A stretch of DNA of 8,252 bases. Source: an uncultured Anaerolineae bacterium. GTDB lineage: Bacteria; Chloroflexota; Anaerolineae; Anaerolineales; UBA4823. The stretch is taken from NCBI GenBank assembly GCA_937129505.1, contig CAKZNJ010000170.1:1-8252 (forward strand), in the 5' to 3' direction. Below, in pieces: positions 1-6,103 of the stretch (its first letter is position 1; each line of letters begins with the position of its first letter). Below the pieces are notes generated by a model that had not been told where the DNA came from, ran no database searches, and saw only the letters and a program-made list of their open reading frames with translations. A program made the position numbers and the translations under genes.

Positions 1-3
1 TTT

Positions 4-9
4 CTCCTT
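4..9 (-). promoter_or_regulatory. Ribosome binding site of an off-window downstream gene
   Basis: On the minus strand an AAGGAG motif lies 10 to 15 bases past the TAA stop of the ABC permease, just before the window edge. No hairpin separates the two. This suggests that another gene starts immediately outside the window and belongs to the same operon. In related TetR-controlled exporters that partner is usually a second ABC-2 permease or the ATPase; which one it is here cannot be seen. Confidence 0.5.
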
Positions 10-18
10 GGTTGGCAA

Positions 19-1149
19 TTAATCCAAACGCTTGCGGAAGCGACGCGCCGCTGCGCCCATGATGACCACCCCAAAGATGGTTAACGCAAGCACCTGATCC
101 CACAAGGCAGCCACACCCACTCCCTTGAGCAGCAAGGTGCGGATGATAACCAGATAATACCGCAGAGGAAAAAGGTAGGAAATCCACTGCAACACTTTTG
201 GCATTGCCTCCAGGGGAAAGAAGAAACCAGAAAGAAAAATACTGGGCAGAAGAGACATCCATACCGTGAGCATCGCTTCCTGTTGGGTGTTGGCAATCGT
301 CGAGCTAAATAAGCCGATCCCCAAGCTGGAAAGCAAAAAGAGCCCGGAGAGCGCCAAAATCAAACCGAGATTTCCCCGCACGGGCACATCAAACCACCAT
401 GCCCCTAGGGCTAGCACTTCGATGGTGTTGATAATGGCTAAGACAACATAGGGCAGCAGTTTGCCGATCACTAGTTCCAGCGGACGAATGGGGGTAACGA
501 TCAGTTGTTCAATCGTGCCGCGTTCCCGCTCGCGCACAATGGCCGTCGCCGTAAGGATCGAGGTCAAGGCATATAAGATCATCCCGATCACGCCTGGGAT
601 CATGAAGTAGGCGCTGACCAAATCGGGATTGTACCAAACCTGAGTGCGCACATCCAAGGGGGACTGCAAATCAAAGCTGGCGCCGCGGCGCTGGGTGCGC
701 TCAGCCAAGATCGTCGTGGCGTGCGCCTGCCCGATCAACTGGGCTGCCGACAAAGCTGTCGAGGCTACGGTAGGGTCTGTGCCATCCAGCACAAACGCCA
801 CACTCGCTTGTTCCCCGCTGTGCAATTTCTCATCATAGCCAGGGGGGATAATCAAACCTGCCCGTACCCTGCCCCGGTCGATCAACTCGCGCAATTCGCG
901 CTCGGAGCCAACTTCATAGGTAATGCGGAAATAATCTGCAGCGCGATAGGCATCCAATAGACGGCGAGCCGCCGAGCTATGGTCTTGATCATAGACCGCT
1001 AAAGGCACATTGCGCACATCATTGGTGGCAGCATAACCGAGCAAGAAAAGCTGCATGATGGGAATAACGATGATCAAGACAAGCGTGCGGGGATCGCGCC
1101 GAATTTGGACAAATTCCTTACGGATTAAGGCTACTAGGCGCGTGTTCAT
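19..1149 (-). CDS. ABC-2 type transporter permease (efflux)
   Basis: A 376-residue integral membrane subunit of an ABC exporter of the YbhS/YbhR/YhhJ type, which moves drugs or other solutes outward together with a separate ATPase. Visible architecture: a basic cytoplasmic N-terminus with IRKEFVQIRRDPRT (about 9-22), TM1 at about 23-43, a long extracytoplasmic domain of about 130 residues, then about five TM segments from residue 178 to 367. The ABC-2 signature RERERGTIEQLIVTPI is at 206-221, and SGFFFPLEAMP, typical of the family, at 307-317. Length is normal for the family. The ATG overlaps the TetR stop by one base (TGATG), and an AAGGAGG at 1160-1166 lies 10 bases upstream inside the TetR gene, so translation is probably coupled. 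No ATPase gene is inside the window. Substrate unknown. Confidence 0.93.
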   Translation of the reverse strand: MNTRLVALIRKEFVQIRRDPRTLVLIIVIPIMQLFLLGYAATNDVRNVPLAVYDQDHSSAARRLLDAYRAADYFRITYEVGSERELRELIDRGRVRAGLIIPPGYDEKLHSGEQASVAFVLDGTDPTVASTALSAAQLIGQAHATTILAERTQRRGASFDLQSPLDVRTQVWYNPDLVSAYFMIPGVIGMILYALTSILTATAIVRERERGTIEQLIVTPIRPLELVIGKLLPYVVLAIINTIEVLALGAWWFDVPVRGNLGLILALSGLFLLSSLGIGLFSSTIANTQQEAMLTVWMSLLPSIFLSGFFFPLEAMPKVLQWISYLFPLRYYLVIIRTLLLKGVGVAALWDQVLALTIFGVVIMGAAARRFRKRLD

Positions 1150-1763
1150 CAGGAGCCATCCTCCTTGAGCAGAATGCCATGCAGGAAAATATCGATAAAA
1201 TCGTCCAAGTCATCGCTCTCGCCCCACAGATTTGGAGCGGAGCGAGTAAGAAAGCGCGTCAGGTAATAGGCAAAGAACATCCCCAAGAAAGCGCGCGCCA
1301 GCACAAAGGCAGGCAAGGGACGCAAGTCGCTTCTATTGGCAACCAAGTTTTGAACAAAAGCTGTCAGCAGGGGCAAGAACTTCTCTGAGAGGTGGGGCAC
1401 ATGGGAAGCGCGAAATTCTACCAGTTCGATAAAAAACAGGTTGAGGAAATCTTGGCGACGATCCAAATAATCAGCATAAAAATGAGCCGCCTGATGGACA
1501 AAGTCGGCGAGATGGGCGGCTTGCAATTGTGCCAAGTGTGGCAGGACACCGAGAATGGGATGATATCGTTCCAAGACAGCGACAAAGATTTGCTCTTTGT
1601 TGGGGAAGTGATTGTAAATGCTGGCAACGGCGATGTCGGCCGCTTGGGCTATTTGACGCATGGAAGTGCCATGATAGCCGTTTTGGTTAAACAGGTTGTA
1701 GGCAGCGTGAATGATCTTTTCTTGGGTGTGCTCACCGCGGGGTGTGTTTTGTTCGAGGGTCAT
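1149..1763 (-). CDS. TetR/AcrR family transcriptional repressor
   Basis: A 204-residue TetR-family regulator. The N-terminal DNA-binding domain spans about 12-60: helix 1 includes EKIIHAAYNLFNQNGY, followed by a helix-turn-helix of family type (TSMRQIAQAADIAVASIYNHF, 33-53) and NKEQIF. The remainder (about 70-204) is the variable, mostly helical ligand-binding and dimer domain; its ligand cannot be predicted. I chose the ATG at 1763: an in-frame reading extends to 1886, but that part runs through the promoter and operator. The start has no strong Shine-Dalgarno, only an A-rich leader. The gene precedes the ABC permease with a one-base overlap, and the palindrome at 1784-1797 in its own promoter points to self-repression and control of the exporter, as in the CecR (YbiH) and ybhGFSR pattern. 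The ligand is probably an exported compound (inference). Confidence 0.93.
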   Translation of the reverse strand: MTLEQNTPRGEHTQEKIIHAAYNLFNQNGYHGTSMRQIAQAADIAVASIYNHFPNKEQIFVAVLERYHPILGVLPHLAQLQAAHLADFVHQAAHFYADYLDRRQDFLNLFFIELVEFRASHVPHLSEKFLPLLTAFVQNLVANRSDLRPLPAFVLARAFLGMFFAYYLTRFLTRSAPNLWGESDDLDDFIDIFLHGILLKEDGS

Positions 1764-1783
1764 TTTTTTGTCTGTTTGATCCA

Positions 1784-1797
1784 AACGAACGTTCGTT
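1784..1797. promoter_or_regulatory. TetR-type operator palindrome
   Basis: AACGAACGTTCGTT is a perfect 14-bp palindrome centred between 1790 and 1791. It sits 3 bp past the -10 box and covers the expected transcription start. Flanking bases extend a GAAC/GTTC periodicity (ACGAACGTTCGTTCGT, 1785-1800), leaving room for an overlapping second dimer register. Its sequence and position are typical for TetR-family operators, so the most likely binder is the regulator encoded just downstream. Confidence 0.82.
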
Positions 1798-1800
1798 CGT

Positions 1801-1829
1801 ATTATAGAACAGGTTTTTTTGTTTGTCAA
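1801..1829 (-). promoter_or_regulatory. Consensus sigma-70 promoter of the TetR-ABC operon
   Basis: On the minus strand, -35 TTGACA (1824-1829) is separated by exactly 17 bp from -10 TATAAT (1801-1806), a perfect match to the housekeeping consensus. Transcription should start near 1794, giving a leader of about 30 bases before the ATG at 1763. Such a strong promoter would need tight repression, which fits the operator over its start point. Confidence 0.85.
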
Positions 1830-1870
1830 GATTTGGAATGACCCGTTTCCTGTGGCATGTCGAACGCCAT

Positions 1871-1962
1871 GCCCCCCTCGTTTCATTTCGAGCGGAGCGA
1901 GAAATCTTAAGATTTCTCAGTCGCTGGCGCTTCTACTCATGACATCATTGTTCGAGGGGGTA
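1871..1962. repeat. Nested palindromic intergenic element
   Basis: The core is a perfect 20-bp palindrome, GAGAAATCTTAAGATTTCTC (1899-1918). It is flanked by imperfect arms: AGCGA at 1896-1900 against TCGCT at 1921-1925, and TCAT at 1883-1886 against ATGA at 1939-1942. An outer inverted pair, CCCCCTCG (1873-1880) and CGAGGGGG (1953-1960), encloses it. The layout resembles widespread bacterial intergenic repeats that begin like TCATTC-GAGC and enclose GAATCTT. No protein is encoded. It lies about 45 bp upstream of the TetR -35 box. Confidence 0.55.
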
Positions 1963-2037
1963 GAGATATACAAAATCCAAGCCGAGCCGAACTTGCCTGC
2001 TCGGAAGCTGAGCGGAATTGATGTCATTCCCTCATCA

Positions 2038-2088
2038 CAGCCCTCATCCCCTGCCCTTCCCCCATAGGGGGAAGGGAGCTCGCCCCCC
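2038..2088 (-). repeat. Dispersed inverted copy of the 69-bp repeat core
   Basis: This segment contains CAGCCCTCATCCCCTGCCC, then a perfect hairpin of 10-bp arms CCCTTCCCCC (2054-2063) and GGGGGAAGGG (2067-2076) around ATA, then GAGCTCGCCCCCC. Read on the minus strand, it matches the core of the tandem unit at 8032-8252 over about 50 bp with only a few differences. It is therefore a solitary member of the same repeat family in the opposite orientation, about 6 kb away. Confidence 0.75.
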
Positions 2089-2273
2089 CTTCCCTCACTC
2101 ACTCGCAGGCGCTCGTTCTGAGTGACACAGGTGGGGGCGGCGCGGCTGTGGAATGATGCGCTATGTTCGCCACAGGACACAGGCGAGGACGCCTGCGACC
2201 CTAAGGGAACACCACCTCGCGCTTTGTCTCGTTAAAAACGTTTACCGCTTGCCCGCTTGGCAAGGGGTGGGGT

Positions 2274-2293
2274 AAGCAATCCGCTGATTGCTT
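2274..2293 (-). terminator. Hairpin directly after the small membrane protein gene
   Basis: The arms AAGCAAT (2274-2280) and ATTGCTT (2287-2293) form a 7-bp stem with a 6-base loop, immediately beyond the TGA of the minus-strand gene ending at 2294. No T-run follows on that strand, so it is not a classical intrinsic terminator. It may protect the 3' end of the message or act with Rho. Confidence 0.3.
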
Positions 2294-2557
2294 TCAGGGG
2301 CGACAGAAGATGAAGGTCTTTTTTATGTTCCACCCTTCCGTGTTGAAATGATTTCCTACTCTATCATAATCATATAAATCGTAATATTCGCGCTCATCCA
2401 CCCAATCGTCATCATCAGCCCAAACATACTCGCTCTGATAACGGGCAATTGCTTCCCCCATTTGACGCCGTCTCTCTTCTTCTTGCTGTTGCTCTAAATT
2501 CTTCTTGGCTAACCCAAGCAGGGCTAAAAACCATACGCCGATCGATAAAAGATTCAT
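2294..2557 (-). CDS. Small membrane-anchored acidic protein, unknown function
   Basis: An 87-residue hypothetical protein. One N-terminal hydrophobic segment (MNLLSIGVWFLALLGLAKK, 1-19) is followed by a charged stretch rich in Q, E and R (KNLEQQQEEERRRQ, likely helical or a short coiled coil). After that comes a strongly acidic, tyrosine-rich region with WADDDDWVDEREYYDLYDYD. The most likely topology is a single-pass membrane anchor with a soluble tail. The ATG at 2557 is chosen because GAGGTG at 2562-2567 sits at the right distance; an in-frame ATG at 2578 has no such site. The biased, non-repetitive composition and good ribosome binding site argue that it is real. It stands alone between two non-coding stretches, and I do not recognise a family. 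Confidence 0.6.
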   Translation of the reverse strand: MNLLSIGVWFLALLGLAKKNLEQQQEEERRRQMGEAIARYQSEYVWADDDDWVDEREYYDLYDYDRVGNHFNTEGWNIKKTFIFCRP

Positions 2558-2920
2558 GTGGCACCTCTGAAAGTCCATCCATCAAGCAAGCAAGGTTTCA
2601 ACACCGAAAAAGGGGTCGGGGTCTGAATGCCCTGACGGGTGGCAGGAGATTCGGACGAATTCGCTCCGTTTTTTACAAGCCCCACTTTCTCCCTATATCC
2701 TCCGCTCAGCGCCCCACTGCGCTGCTATCTTCGGCTCCGCAGAGCTTGTCTTCTCCCACTTCTTAGGGTGCTACCCCGTTTTGCGTACCCCCTCCCTTTT
2801 TCAGCCAGTTTTGCCCTTTTTTCAAGGGGGGTATGCAGAACCGATTTGCTATCCTTAATTATGCCATTTTCGCCATTTTTGACAAAGGGATCGGAGACGA
2901 ATCTCACAGCATTCTCAAAG

Positions 2921-2959
2921 TCGAGCGTTTCACCGCCGAGTCCGCCGTGAAAAGCTCGA
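2921..2959. repeat. 16-bp imperfect inverted repeat
   Basis: The left arm TCGAGCGTTTCACCGC (2921-2936) and the right arm GCCGTGAAAAGCTCGA (2944-2959) pair at 14 of 16 positions around a 7-base loop. The stem is too long to be expected by chance at this site, and no T-run follows on either strand. It could be a repeat end or a folded RNA element. Confidence 0.5.
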
Positions 2960-3154
2960 CCAGCTCTGCCACCGCCAGCGCCCGCCGGCGCGCAAAACAG
3001 CCTAGCGCCCCCTTCCGCACACCTGGTCGAAGAACGACGAGGCGCATCCTCTCCATTCGCCCCGGCGCACGGAGCAAGCGCCTAAACCCTCCCCGCGGTG
3101 GGGAGCTAGTCGCCAATCCCCCGCGCAACGCCGACCGAGCTGCAAACTGCGCCG

Positions 3155-3181
3155 CGGCAGAGGCTAAGCACGCCTCTGCCG
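3155..3181 (-). terminator. Strong hairpin downstream of the OsmC-family gene
   Basis: The arms CGGCAGAGGC (3155-3164) and GCCTCTGCCG (3172-3181) form a perfect 10-bp GC-rich stem with a 7-base loop. It starts about 40 bases after the OsmC-family stop on the minus strand. A T-run is missing, so it is a possible Rho-assisted terminator or 3'-end protector of the operon message rather than a classical intrinsic terminator. A smaller hairpin (CTCCCC/GGGGAG, 3089-3105) follows. Confidence 0.35.
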
Positions 3182-3220
3182 TTCGCCATGCCGCGGGCAG
3201 TGCCGCCTCGCGCTGCCCTC

Positions 3221-3616
3221 TCACGCCGCTGGTTCGACCACTGCCGTATAGACCTCAAATTTCGGCGGGTTCTCCATGTGTTTCTTAACCGCGCACAGCT
3301 CCGCCGCCCGCACCAGCGAGTCGCGGTACTTTTCGGGAAAAGTCGGCGGCACCTGAATCTCCAAATCGATCTTGCCCACCATACCGTTGAGCGGATTGGA
3401 GTGCATGCGCTGGATAATGCGAATGCCCGCGGTGGGCAAACCGCGCTGCTGGCAAAAGCCCAACACATAAATGCCGGCACAGGTGCCGATCGAAGCCAAA
3501 AAGGTGGCAAACGGCGTCGGCGCGCTCGCCGCTGGCGGTTGATCGGTTTTGACGGTGAAGTTGCCAAAATGGGCATCGACGCGTGCGCCGCCCGGGAAGT
3601 CAATGATCATTTCCAT
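3221..3616 (-). CDS. OsmC/Ohr-superfamily protein
   Basis: A 131-residue cytosolic protein of the OsmC fold, a family of thiol-dependent peroxidases that reduce organic hydroperoxides, with many members of unproven role. The family layout is visible: an N-terminal beta region (GGARVDAHFGNFTVKTDQP, 9-27), a helix carrying the first conserved cysteine in FLASIGTCAGIYVLGF (Cys46), and a second conserved cysteine in AAELCAVKKHMENPP (Cys108). These are the two positions expected for the redox-active pair; Cys55 is extra. The ATG at 3616 is preferred because AAGGAGG (3626-3632) lies 9 bases upstream. A longer reading to 3664 lacks a ribosome binding site. It follows the MFS gene by 96 bp on the same strand and may be the last gene of that operon or have its own promoter. 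The substrate is not predictable. Confidence 0.88.
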   Translation of the reverse strand: MEMIIDFPGGARVDAHFGNFTVKTDQPPAASAPTPFATFLASIGTCAGIYVLGFCQQRGLPTAGIRIIQRMHSNPLNGMVGKIDLEIQVPPTFPEKYRDSLVRAAELCAVKKHMENPPKFEVYTAVVEPAA

Positions 3617-3712
3617 CGAAGAAAACCTCCTTGAGCAAATTCCTTCGCCCGCCGGCTCTTTCACGCCTGCTGGCGATTACACTTTCTATTGGATGCGAGG
3701 CAGGCGAAATGG

Positions 3713-5014
3713 TTACATCGGGCTGTCGGTTGGCGGCGTGCTGCTGCCCATTACCAGCCCTTGCCTTTCTGAATGCCCGCCAAAGAACAGCCAGTAGAGT
3801 GCGATGGCGAGCGAGTAGAGCAGGATCGTGCCGATGAAGGGCGGCGCAAAGCCATACCGCACCTGTAACCAGCCGCTCAGGGTGGGGCTAAACGCCCAGC
3901 CAAAATTCCATGCCATATTGACCAAGCTGGAGACCGTCGCCCGCGCCGTTGGCTCGACCCGTTCCATCACGAACGTTTGATAGACCGGGCTGCTCATGTT
4001 CATCAAGGCTAAGCGGATGTAATATGCCACGGCGCTGATCCAGAAGTGCGGCGCAAAGCCCATCAGCACGAGGAAGGGGATCGAAAGCGCCTGCGAGCCG
4101 ATCACCAAATTCATTTTGCCCCAGCGGTCGGCGAGCGGCGGCGCCAGCAGCAAGCCAATCCCCATCCACAGCGACCCCCAGGCAAACAACGCCCCAATGA
4201 CCGGGTCGCTCTGCCCATACACCTGCCGATAAAAGACGTTCATAAAGGGCATAATTAACCCCGCACCGATGGAGGTGATCAACATCGGGGCGATCAAGCG
4301 CACCAGCAAGGCGGGTTGTTGACGGAAGGTCGCCAAAGGGGCAAACAGCGCCCGCTGCGAACGGACAACAGGGCGCGTTCTGACTGCCCCCAAAGGCAGC
4401 AAGGAGAAGAGCAGCCCGGCGCTGATGATCAAGAGCGCCGCTCCATAGGCAGAGGCGTCGGTAGGAGCAGTGCGCAAAGGAATCGCCAACCAGCTCGGCA
4501 GGTAGCCGCCCACCCAGTTGCCTACCGAAGCCATCGTCATCTGCAACCCTGAGCTGATGCTGAACAGATAGGTGCGTTCCTGCTCGGAAGAATTTTCCAT
4601 CAGAAACGGCGCCATCGTCACCCCTGCCAAGCTCTGTCCCAGCCCCGATAAGGCGCTCATGGCGAGGAACATCGCCGCGCTGGGATAGGCGACCATCAGC
4701 AGGATGGCGAGCGCTTCGATGAACGTCGCCGCCAGCAGGGAGCGCTTTCTGCCCAGCAGATCGGCGAGATAGCCCAACGGCAGGGCAGCCAGCAATGCCA
4801 TCAGGCTGCTGACGGTGACCAAATTGCCCAACAGGGCTTCGTTGTACCCCAAACTGAGCACGAAGAAGTTAAACAGCAGGCGAAAGACCCCCATCGCTGC
4901 GCCGCTGATGACGATGTGAAGGAGAAACAAGCGGGCGTTGGGTTGAAAGGCACAGATTTTGCTGCCGTAGTCTCTGACCGCTTGCTGAAGGGTGGTCGGA
5001 AAAGAGGCCGCCAT
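3713..5014 (-). CDS. Major facilitator superfamily transporter
   Basis: A 433-residue secondary transporter with about twelve hydrophobic segments, normal for the family. The signature MFS motif A, GYLADLLGRKRS, lies between TM2 and TM3 (81-92), and its degenerate second-half counterpart, PPLADRWGKMN, is at 292-302. A hydrophilic central loop falls at about 208-232. The C-terminus is polar. The layout fits a proton-driven drug or metabolite exporter, but no substrate-specific residues are recognisable. It starts only 6 bp after the stop of the ArsR-type regulator, and its AAGGA ribosome site (5025-5029) overlaps that stop, so translation is probably coupled. It is the likely effector controlled by the regulator. 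A sugar or other uptake role cannot be excluded. Confidence 0.9.
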   Translation of the reverse strand: MAASFPTTLQQAVRDYGSKICAFQPNARLFLLHIVISGAAMGVFRLLFNFFVLSLGYNEALLGNLVTVSSLMALLAALPLGYLADLLGRKRSLLAATFIEALAILLMVAYPSAAMFLAMSALSGLGQSLAGVTMAPFLMENSSEQERTYLFSISSGLQMTMASVGNWVGGYLPSWLAIPLRTAPTDASAYGAALLIISAGLLFSLLPLGAVRTRPVVRSQRALFAPLATFRQQPALLVRLIAPMLITSIGAGLIMPFMNVFYRQVYGQSDPVIGALFAWGSLWMGIGLLLAPPLADRWGKMNLVIGSQALSIPFLVLMGFAPHFWISAVAYYIRLALMNMSSPVYQTFVMERVEPTARATVSSLVNMAWNFGWAFSPTLSGWLQVRYGFAPPFIGTILLYSLAIALYWLFFGGHSERQGLVMGSSTPPTDSPM

Positions 5015-5020
5015 GCAGAC

Positions 5021-6103
5021 TCATTCCTTTTCGGGGAGCTGTTCGGCACGCAGGAACTGCTCGAACAGGTGGCAGAGATGGTCGAGGTAGCCTTTGCGCG
5101 GCGAATAGAGGCGCGTTTCGCCCCTGACGGAAATTTGCACCAGCCCGGCGAGGCGCAGTTCGCTCAGATGATGGGTCACGGTGGGGGCGCGCAGGCGCAA
5201 TTTGCGCGCCAACTGCGACGGGGTATGGGGCTCCTGCTCCAAATAACGCAGAATGCGCAGACGGGTCGGATCGGAAAGGGCTTTCAGCGCCAACATCAAC
5301 CCCTCGGGCACCTGCTCGCCCGGGATCAGCGAATCGCTGGCCGGCCTTGCCCCGAAGAGGATTATGTGGGTGGTGGGGTCAATTTCGAGGTAAAACAACA
5401 GTGGCGTTGACCAATAAGCGGGGGCAAGGATCAGCGTCGGCTTGAAGAAGGAACGATCAAACTCCACCCCCTGCGATAGCTCGACGATCAACTGCTCCAG
5501 CGAGAGCTTCTGGGAAAGCTCCTGCGCCCGTTGTAAGGCTTGGCGCAGGGCGGGTTGGATGCGGCGCTCCTCTTCGGCGAAAAAGACCTGATAATAGGCT
5601 TGCAAGGCTTCCAAATAACGTTCGCCGAACTCTTCGGCTCTCGCCCACCAGTCCAGCAGGTTTCTCACCTGTTGCGCTGAGGGGGGATATCCCTTGGCTT
5701 TGTCGAAGGCGCGCAGGGCTTCGGCATCGGCTTCGTCCCAGGCGCGGCGCGCCTGCACCGCCCGCAGTCGCTCGACGAGTTCGGCGGGCACCTCGGCGGA
5801 GAGGGACAGGGCAGCCAGCCGCTCGGCGGCGGGGATTTGGCGCAACGCGAACAGAGCAGTGGCGGCGTCTTTGGGTTGGGGAAGGGTATAAGCCCAATAT
5901 AGCGGAACCCATAAGAAGGTATAGACTTCTTCGAGAAATTTGCGTTCGTTTTGGGGCAGGCGCGAGCGCACGCCCGCCGCCCACGAAGGGCGCAAACCGA
6001 AGGTATTTGGCTCGTGCAACACCTTAAGGCTGATAAAAAAGTCATAGACGCTGCCGAAATCCCACAGCAGCTGTTGCGGCGGCGAGGCAGGGCTTTGGTT
6101 CAT
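5021..6103 (-). CDS. ArsR-type winged-helix regulator with large N-terminal domain
   Basis: A 360-residue regulator, about three times the length of classical ArsR/SmtB proteins. The C-terminal winged helix is clear: ALKALSDPTRLRILRYLEQ (272-290), then SQLARKLRLRAPTVTHHLSELRLAGL with the recognition helix at about 305-318 and a wing at about 322-335. The preceding 265 residues are helical and partly beta (WDFGSVYDFFISLKVLHEP at 14-32; a Glu/Arg-rich helical stretch at 175-210). They resemble the N-terminal domain of the DUF5937 group of ArsR-like proteins, probably for ligand sensing or dimerisation. The metal-binding ELCVC-type box is absent and Cys344 is the only cysteine, so metal sensing is unlikely. 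The ATG at 6103 overlaps the preceding small ORF by ATGA, with CAGGAG (6109-6114) 5 bases upstream. It likely represses its own operon through the array at 6407-6472. Confidence 0.88.
   Translation of the reverse strand: MNQSPASPPQQLLWDFGSVYDFFISLKVLHEPNTFGLRPSWAAGVRSRLPQNERKFLEEVYTFLWVPLYWAYTLPQPKDAATALFALRQIPAAERLAALSLSAEVPAELVERLRAVQARRAWDEADAEALRAFDKAKGYPPSAQQVRNLLDWWARAEEFGERYLEALQAYYQVFFAEEERRIQPALRQALQRAQELSQKLSLEQLIVELSQGVEFDRSFFKPTLILAPAYWSTPLLFYLEIDPTTHIILFGARPASDSLIPGEQVPEGLMLALKALSDPTRLRILRYLEQEPHTPSQLARKLRLRAPTVTHHLSELRLAGLVQISVRGETRLYSPRKGYLDHLCHLFEQFLRAEQLPEKE

Larger units (their letters stand above)
1963..2293. other. Intergenic region with repeat fragments and hairpins
   Basis: No convincing gene is seen here. 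The stretch holds a small inverted repeat (CCGAGC at 1982-1987 and GCTCGG at 1999-2004), the C/G-run repeat listed separately, a fragment CTCGTTCTGAGTGACA (2112-2127) resembling the right end of a common intergenic repeat, a CAGGCG-AGGA-CGCCTG hairpin (2180-2195) and a hairpin at 2274-2293. Small open frames across it are low-complexity translations of these repeats and have no ribosome binding site. Confidence 0.6.
2558..3220. other. Long intergenic region, no convincing gene
   Basis: These 660 bp separate the small membrane protein gene from the OsmC-family gene. The left part (about 2660-2830) is pyrimidine-rich on the plus strand. GCGTACCCCC (2783-2792) and GGGGGTATGC (2827-2836) form a long-range imperfect inverted repeat. 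The right part (about 2930-3220) is markedly more GC-rich and holds three hairpins, listed separately or in the findings. Overlapping open frames exist on both strands but have low-complexity Ala/Arg/Pro composition and no ribosome binding sites. It may be a decayed gene, an RNA or repeat debris; the sequence alone does not decide. Confidence 0.55.

Noticed and set aside
1392..1841. 149-residue plus-strand ORF
   Set aside because: It is antisense to the clear TetR gene and its promoter and has no recognisable domain.
1764..1886. Longer N-terminus for the TetR protein (41 extra residues)
   Set aside because: It would run through the consensus promoter, the operator and the nested palindrome, and the extra residues do not resemble TetR N-termini.
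2595..2625. CRISPR-like repeat start GTTTCAACACCGAAAAAGG
   Set aside because: Only one copy is present, with no second repeat, spacer or cas gene in the window.
2449..2950. Two plus-strand ORFs across the pyrimidine-rich stretch
   Set aside because: Ser/Pro/Leu-rich translations of a CT-biased strand without start signals, partly antisense to the small membrane protein gene.
2904..3224. Minus-strand ORF with a GTGA overlap to the OsmC stop
   Set aside because: It begins with GTG without a ribosome site, has Ala/Arg-rich low-complexity composition and passes through three hairpins. The overlap alone is weak evidence, although a decayed gene cannot be excluded.
2833..3288. Plus-strand ORF of 151 residues
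   Set aside because: It runs into the end of the opposite OsmC-family gene, has a biased Arg/Ala/Pro/Ser composition and no ribosome site; it reads as a shadow of GC-rich DNA.
3617..3664. Longer start of the OsmC-family gene
   Set aside because: The strong AAGGAGG at 3626-3632 would be inside the coding region and is ideally spaced for the ATG at 3616.
4916..5410. 164-residue plus-strand ORF
   Set aside because: It is antisense to the junction of the regulator and MFS genes, whose protein families are unmistakable.
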